Origin: an uncultured Eubacteriales bacterium
GTDB lineage: Bacteria; Bacillota; Clostridia; Christensenellales; Borkfalkiaceae
Assembly (NCBI GenBank): GCA_900543915.1
Contig: UQTB01000043.1
Coordinates: forward strand, 1-8,956
DNA length: 8,956 nt
Direction: 5' to 3'
Part shown: positions 6,681-8,956 of the stretch, piece by piece
How positions within the stretch are numbered: the stretch's first letter is position 1
Layout of the letters: each line of letters opens with the position of its first letter
The notes under the pieces: model-generated
Told to the model about the DNA's origin: nothing
What the model saw: the letters and a program-made list of their open reading frames with translations, nothing else
Databases searched by the model: none
Translations under genes and position numbers: made by a program

Positions 6681-6708
6681 ATAACGATGTTATTATAACA
6701 GTGTTATA
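6681..6708. promoter_or_regulatory. Tandem inverted repeats, probable TetR operators
   Basis: Plus strand: ATAACGATGTTAT (6681-6693) and ATAACAGTGTTAT (6695-6707); the second extends to a perfect 15-bp odd palindrome (6694-6708). Their centres are 14 bp apart and they share ATAAC-N3-GTTAT. They cover the -10 region and start of the tetR promoter, so autorepression is the simplest reading. Binding is inferred. Confidence 0.68.
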
Positions 6709-6721
6709 TTATTCTTGTCAA
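6692..6721 (-). promoter_or_regulatory. Promoter of the TetR gene
   Basis: The minus strand has consensus TTGACA (6721-6716), an 18-nt spacer and TATAAT (6697-6692). The predicted start near 6685 leaves a leader of about 22 nt with AAGGAAGG. The two inverted repeats at 6681-6693 and 6694-6708 lie over the -10 box, the 3' half of the spacer and the start site. Confidence 0.8.
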
Positions 6722-6750
6722 CTCTTTTTGATACCAATAAAAAATATTTT

Positions 6751-6780
6751 AAAAAAAGAAACTGCGCTCTTTCGCAGTTC
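6751..6780 (-). terminator. Intrinsic terminator after the DtxR-family gene
   Basis: Minus-strand stem AACTGCG/CGCAGTT (6760-6766 with 6773-6779), extendable by a G-T pair, loop of 6, then TCTTTTTTT. It lies just after the dtxR-family stop. On the plus strand the stem is followed by CCCC and six T, so it is weakly bidirectional. Confidence 0.85.
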
Positions 6781-6797
6781 CCCTTTTTTGTAAAGGC

Positions 6798-7169
6798 TTA
6801 TTCGCCGATAAATTCTTTGAATAACGCAAACAAACGATCCGAAATGACGTGTTCGATGCGGCAGGCGTCGTTTTCCGCCGTCTCGCGGTCCGCTCCCAGT
6901 TTCAGCATCGCCTGCGTGAGCACTCTGTGCCGCTCGTAAATCCCCTCCGCTTTCTCTTTGCCGGCTTTTGTAAAGGTAATGGCACCGGAAGGCGCGATCT
7001 CGATATAGCCCCGCGCTTTCAGCAGGTTGACCCCGCGCGACACGCTGGACTTCACATAGCCGAGCTCCTCCGCCACGTCGATGGAGTGAACCTCCGCTTT
7101 CTTTCCGCGGAGCAGCAAAATCGTTTCCAAGTACATTTCTTCCGATTCCCGGATTCTTTTGATCGCCAT
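6798..7169 (-). CDS. DtxR-family metal-dependent repressor, short form, iron-type ligands
   Basis: A 123-residue cytoplasmic DNA-binding repressor with winged helix (about residues 8-65, recognition part VKSSVSRGVNLLKARGY) and metal-binding/dimer domain (about 66-123). The SH3-like third domain of DtxR/IdeR is absent, as in MntR. Ligand positions follow DtxR rather than MntR: Met12 (DtxR Met10; Asp8 in B. subtilis MntR) and C103-x2-E106-H107 within DACRIEHVIS, nearly the DtxR motif EACRWEHVMS. His81 matches DtxR His79, but the other ancillary ligands (DtxR Glu83, His98) appear as Thr85 and Glu99. This favours iron sensing through the primary site. ATG at 7169 has GGGGAT upstream. Monocistronic, with its own promoter, an overlapping palindrome and a terminator. 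The regulon is unknown. Confidence 0.9.
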   Translation of the reverse strand: MAIKRIRESEEMYLETILLLRGKKAEVHSIDVAEELGYVKSSVSRGVNLLKARGYIEIAPSGAITFTKAGKEKAEGIYERHRVLTQAMLKLGADRETAENDACRIEHVISDRLFALFKEFIGE

Positions 7170-7191
7170 ATTTTGATCCCCGTTTTATCAT

Positions 7192-7210
7192 GTTATACTT
7201 ATAATATAAC
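7192..7210. promoter_or_regulatory. 19-bp near-palindrome, probable DtxR-family operator
   Basis: GTTATACTTATAATATAAC has perfect GTTATA/TATAAC arms around a 7-nt AT-rich centre with one mismatched pair, and covers the -10 of the dtxR-family promoter. Length and placement suit a DtxR-family dimer and autorepression. The sequence is not a textbook DtxR or MntR box, and AT-rich DNA yields such repeats more easily, so confidence is moderate. Confidence 0.5.
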
Positions 7211-7226
7211 CAAAAAAAAGGGTCAA
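7198..7226 (-). promoter_or_regulatory. Probable promoter of the DtxR-family gene
   Basis: Minus strand TTGACC (7226-7221), 17-nt spacer containing a run of eight T, then TATAAG (7203-7198). The predicted start near 7191 leaves about 20 nt to the ATG. The -10 box is inside the palindrome 7192-7210. Confidence 0.6.
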
Positions 7227-7299
7227 AAGTCAAGCGCATTCTCAGATTTCGGCGTATTTCAAGCGGATTTTTTCCCGCCGGCAGCGATTTTACGGACTT

Positions 7300-7941
7300 T
7301 CATTCTTTCGGCGCCCGTTTTCTCCACAAGACGATCCCCCTGATATTGATCGCCGAGACGATGCTCTGCAAAGCGATCATCGCCAGCCCGGTCCCGCGGA
7401 GCGCGAATTCCACCGACCACATCGCCACATACAACAGAGAAGACGCCAGGTTGAACCACCACATTTCCCGAAAATTGCCCCCCAGCAGGACCGCCGTCGC
7501 CACGCTGATGGCGATGGTGAGCGCATCGAGAAGCGGCTGACTGCCGCCGACCGCGCGCAGCAGAAAAAACAGCGCGACCGCCAGCGCCGCCGTGGCGGAT
7601 ATCGCCGCGCACCAAAGTTTGGGCGTCAGCGAACGGACAGCGCTCTCATCTCCCTTCCCGCCCTTCAGAAAGCGGTAGATCCCGCTGGGCGCCAGCACGA
7701 ATACGTGGAATACCGCGCCCGCATACAGCTGCGTCGCAAAGCTCACCGCCCCGTAAGACAGCCCGAACAGCGCGCAGAGAAGATACGCCGCGCGGATTCC
7801 GTCGTTTAAAAGAAGCATATAGACGACGGCGAGCACCGAGGTCGCGACGATATACCAGCGGTCTTTTCCGAAAAGCCCGATCAGAAGCACGGCGGCAGGC
7901 AGCGCGGTATAGAGCAGAACGGAGATCCCCTTTTTTGTCAT
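7300..7941 (-). CDS. pnuC: PnuC-like nicotinamide riboside / NAD-precursor transporter
   Basis: A 213-residue inner-membrane protein, almost entirely hydrophobic, with segments at about 6-24, 28-46, 50-66, 70-90, 106-130, 138-155, 158-178 and 183-204 (PnuC usually has seven, so one of these is probably not a true helix). The C-terminal half, LLDALTIAISVATAVLLGG then EMWWFNLASSLLY, matches the PnuC pattern (DALTT...LLARKY...W..N..S..LY); Asn164 corresponds to a well-conserved asparagine. PnuC takes up nicotinamide riboside by facilitated diffusion, trapped by phosphorylation for NAD synthesis. ATG lies 3 nt after the AraC-family stop, with AAAGGA overlapping the end of that gene, so the two form an operon. 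Sequence divergence leaves room for another vitamin-like substrate. Confidence 0.8.
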   Translation of the reverse strand: MTKKGISVLLYTALPAAVLLIGLFGKDRWYIVATSVLAVVYMLLLNDGIRAAYLLCALFGLSYGAVSFATQLYAGAVFHVFVLAPSGIYRFLKGGKGDESAVRSLTPKLWCAAISATAALAVALFFLLRAVGGSQPLLDALTIAISVATAVLLGGNFREMWWFNLASSLLYVAMWSVEFALRGTGLAMIALQSIVSAINIRGIVLWRKRAPKE

Positions 7942-7944
7942 GAT

Positions 7945-8820
7945 TCATTCCTTTTTCAGCAGAGAGCTGACGTATTCGCTGGGCGAAACGCCCTCCGTTT
8001 TCCGGAAGACGCCCGAAAAATAATTTTCGTCTTCATAGCCCACCATGCGGGCGATCTCCTTGATCTGATACCGCCGCATGAGCAGGAGGCGCTTGGCGCG
8101 CTCCATCCGGATGCTGCGCAGCGCGTTTATGACGGTCACTCCCGTCTCTTTTTTATAGATGGCGCTGACATAATTGGGATGCAGGCCGACAAACTCGGCG
8201 ACCGCGTTCATGTTGACGTCCTCCGCATAGTGATCCCGCAGGTAGGCGTCGATGCGGTCGCAGTAATAGCGGTTGCTGGGCACGCTTTCTCCCCCGCGCT
8301 CCGCCACCAGTTTTTCCGCCGCGGCGGAAGCGAGCGAGATGAGCAGTTCCACGATCAAGCCCGCGCATTTCACGTTTGTATAGCGGAGTCCCTGGCGGTT
8401 CTCCTCGATGATTCTGCGCAGAAGCACCGCGGAATGATCGTTCAATCGGAATTTCCCGGCGATCGGCACATAGATGCTCTCGTTGCGCACCAGCACGACG
8501 TTGTTGTATTTTTCGAACACGACTTCGCTCTCTTCCACGATCTGCGCCTCGCCGCCGAAGAAAAAAGCCACGCAGCTCTGCCGCACACGTTCCCCCAGAT
8601 TGCGGATGCTGTAGGGCACATCCGCCGGGGAAAAAATGTATTCTTCTCCGCCGCCCAGATAGGAAAAGCCGGGCATATCCAGCCGGTATTTTCCCTCCTC
8701 GAAGAGCGTCAGTTCAAAATAGGGGTTATTGCGGTGGCTGGGATCCATGTTCTTCAGAATGCAGGAATGGGAATACATGATCCGCGGCAGTTCGGTCAGT
8801 TTGAGACGGACGTATTTCAT
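7945..8820 (-). CDS. AraC-family transcriptional regulator with N-terminal cupin-type sensor
   Basis: A 291-residue regulator when started at ATG 8820. The N-terminal beta-rich part (about residues 10-110, with NPYFELTLFEEGKYRLDMPG and an FSPADVPYSI turn) looks like the AraC ligand-binding cupin fold. The C-terminal DNA-binding domain (about 185-291) has two helix-turn-helix units, MNAVAEFVGLHPNYVSAIYK and IKEIARMVGYEDENYFSGVF, followed by the family-typical KTEGVSPSEY. An in-frame start at 8928 exists, but the extra 36 residues are low-complexity Arg/Ser/Pro unlike any AraC N-terminus, so 8820 is preferred; GGAGAGAG lies upstream. It is immediately followed by the PnuC-like gene, which it may regulate; the ligand is unknown. 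Confidence 0.88.
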   Translation of the reverse strand: MKYVRLKLTELPRIMYSHSCILKNMDPSHRNNPYFELTLFEEGKYRLDMPGFSYLGGGEEYIFSPADVPYSIRNLGERVRQSCVAFFFGGEAQIVEESEVVFEKYNNVVLVRNESIYVPIAGKFRLNDHSAVLLRRIIEENRQGLRYTNVKCAGLIVELLISLASAAAEKLVAERGGESVPSNRYYCDRIDAYLRDHYAEDVNMNAVAEFVGLHPNYVSAIYKKETGVTVINALRSIRMERAKRLLLMRRYQIKEIARMVGYEDENYFSGVFRKTEGVSPSEYVSSLLKKE

Positions 8821-8956
8821 GGCCGCTCTCTCCGCCACCGGCCTTGTCTTTTTCCGGGACCGGGACCTGGCGGACATTTTGGGGGAGGACCACATGGGCC
8901 GTCCCCTAGTGGGCAGTGACCCGGACAAGCTGCGCCTTCTCTATACCCAGCGAATA
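8819..8956 (+). other. Open plus-strand frame at the right edge, possible partial gene
   Basis: The last 136 bases hold no supported minus-strand gene. In the plus frame starting at ATG 8819 they read without stops to the edge, with a protein-like composition (for example FFRDRDLADILGED and GSDPDKLRLLYTQRI), while the opposite frame is Arg/Pro/Gly-rich. No good ribosome site precedes the ATG and the frame also stays open into the antisense of the AraC gene, so the true boundary is unclear. Not recognised. It may be a divergent gene, the inside of a gene joined by rearrangement, or chance. Confidence 0.25.

Noticed and set aside
6718..7239. Minus-strand ORF of 173 codons overlapping the DtxR-family gene
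   Set aside because: Different frame from the clear DtxR homologue; it passes through the DtxR promoter and terminator, and its sequence is Arg/Gly-rich shadow.
8179..8919. Plus-strand ORF of 246 codons
   Set aside because: It lies antisense to the AraC-family gene, is rich in His, Val and Arg with no recognisable domain, and is typical of a shadow frame in CpG-rich DNA.

Overview
The window looks like a chromosomal segment of a moderately GC-rich, CpG-rich member of the Clostridia (Firmicutes). Reasons: strong AGGAGG-type ribosome sites, AT-rich sigma-A-like promoters between GC-rich genes, short intrinsic terminators, and gene families common in gut Clostridia. I cannot place it more precisely. 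All confident genes lie on the minus strand, so transcription runs from high to low coordinates.

In order of transcription: (1) an AraC-family regulator (start about 8820) followed 3 bp later by a PnuC-like nicotinamide riboside transporter, ending at 7300; (2) a short DtxR-family metal-dependent repressor (7169-6798) with its own promoter, a palindrome over the -10 box, and a terminator; (3) a TetR-family regulator (6663-6046) whose promoter carries two ATAAC/GTTAT inverted repeats, ended by a hairpin terminator; (4) two translationally coupled ABC half-transporters (5938-4133 and 4136-2418, ATGA overlap), probably a heterodimer, with their own promoter overlapped by a perfect 18-bp palindrome, and ended by a strong terminator; (5) a second operon with a consensus TTGACA-17-TATAAT promoter (2304-2332), a leader of about 175 nt, a Cys-rich YgbA-type protein (2122-1781), a CydD-like ABC half-transporter (1776-28), and the first codons of a further gene (31-1), probably its ABC partner.

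The non-coding DNA is the most interesting part. Three of the core promoters (ABC pair, tetR, dtxR) are each overlapped by a different palindrome, suggesting three repressors. The GTTCGCA/TGCGAAC element over the ABC-pair promoter recurs twice, in degenerate form, in the leader of the ygbA operon. This hints that a GTTCGCA-binding regulator links the two transport operons. The TetR gene beside the ABC pair has a different operator type, so it may not be the only, or even the direct, regulator of its neighbours. The ygbA leader also contains a terminator-like hairpin, so attenuation is possible.

The DtxR-like protein carries the Met/Cys/Glu/His ligand set of iron-responsive DtxR rather than the Asp/Glu set of MntR. 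Together with the resemblance of the ABC pair to siderophore-type (IrtAB/YbtPQ) half-transporters, and the nitrosative-stress association of YgbA, this gives a loose metal/redox-stress theme; that theme is inference. No CRISPR array, tRNA, rRNA or mobile element was seen.
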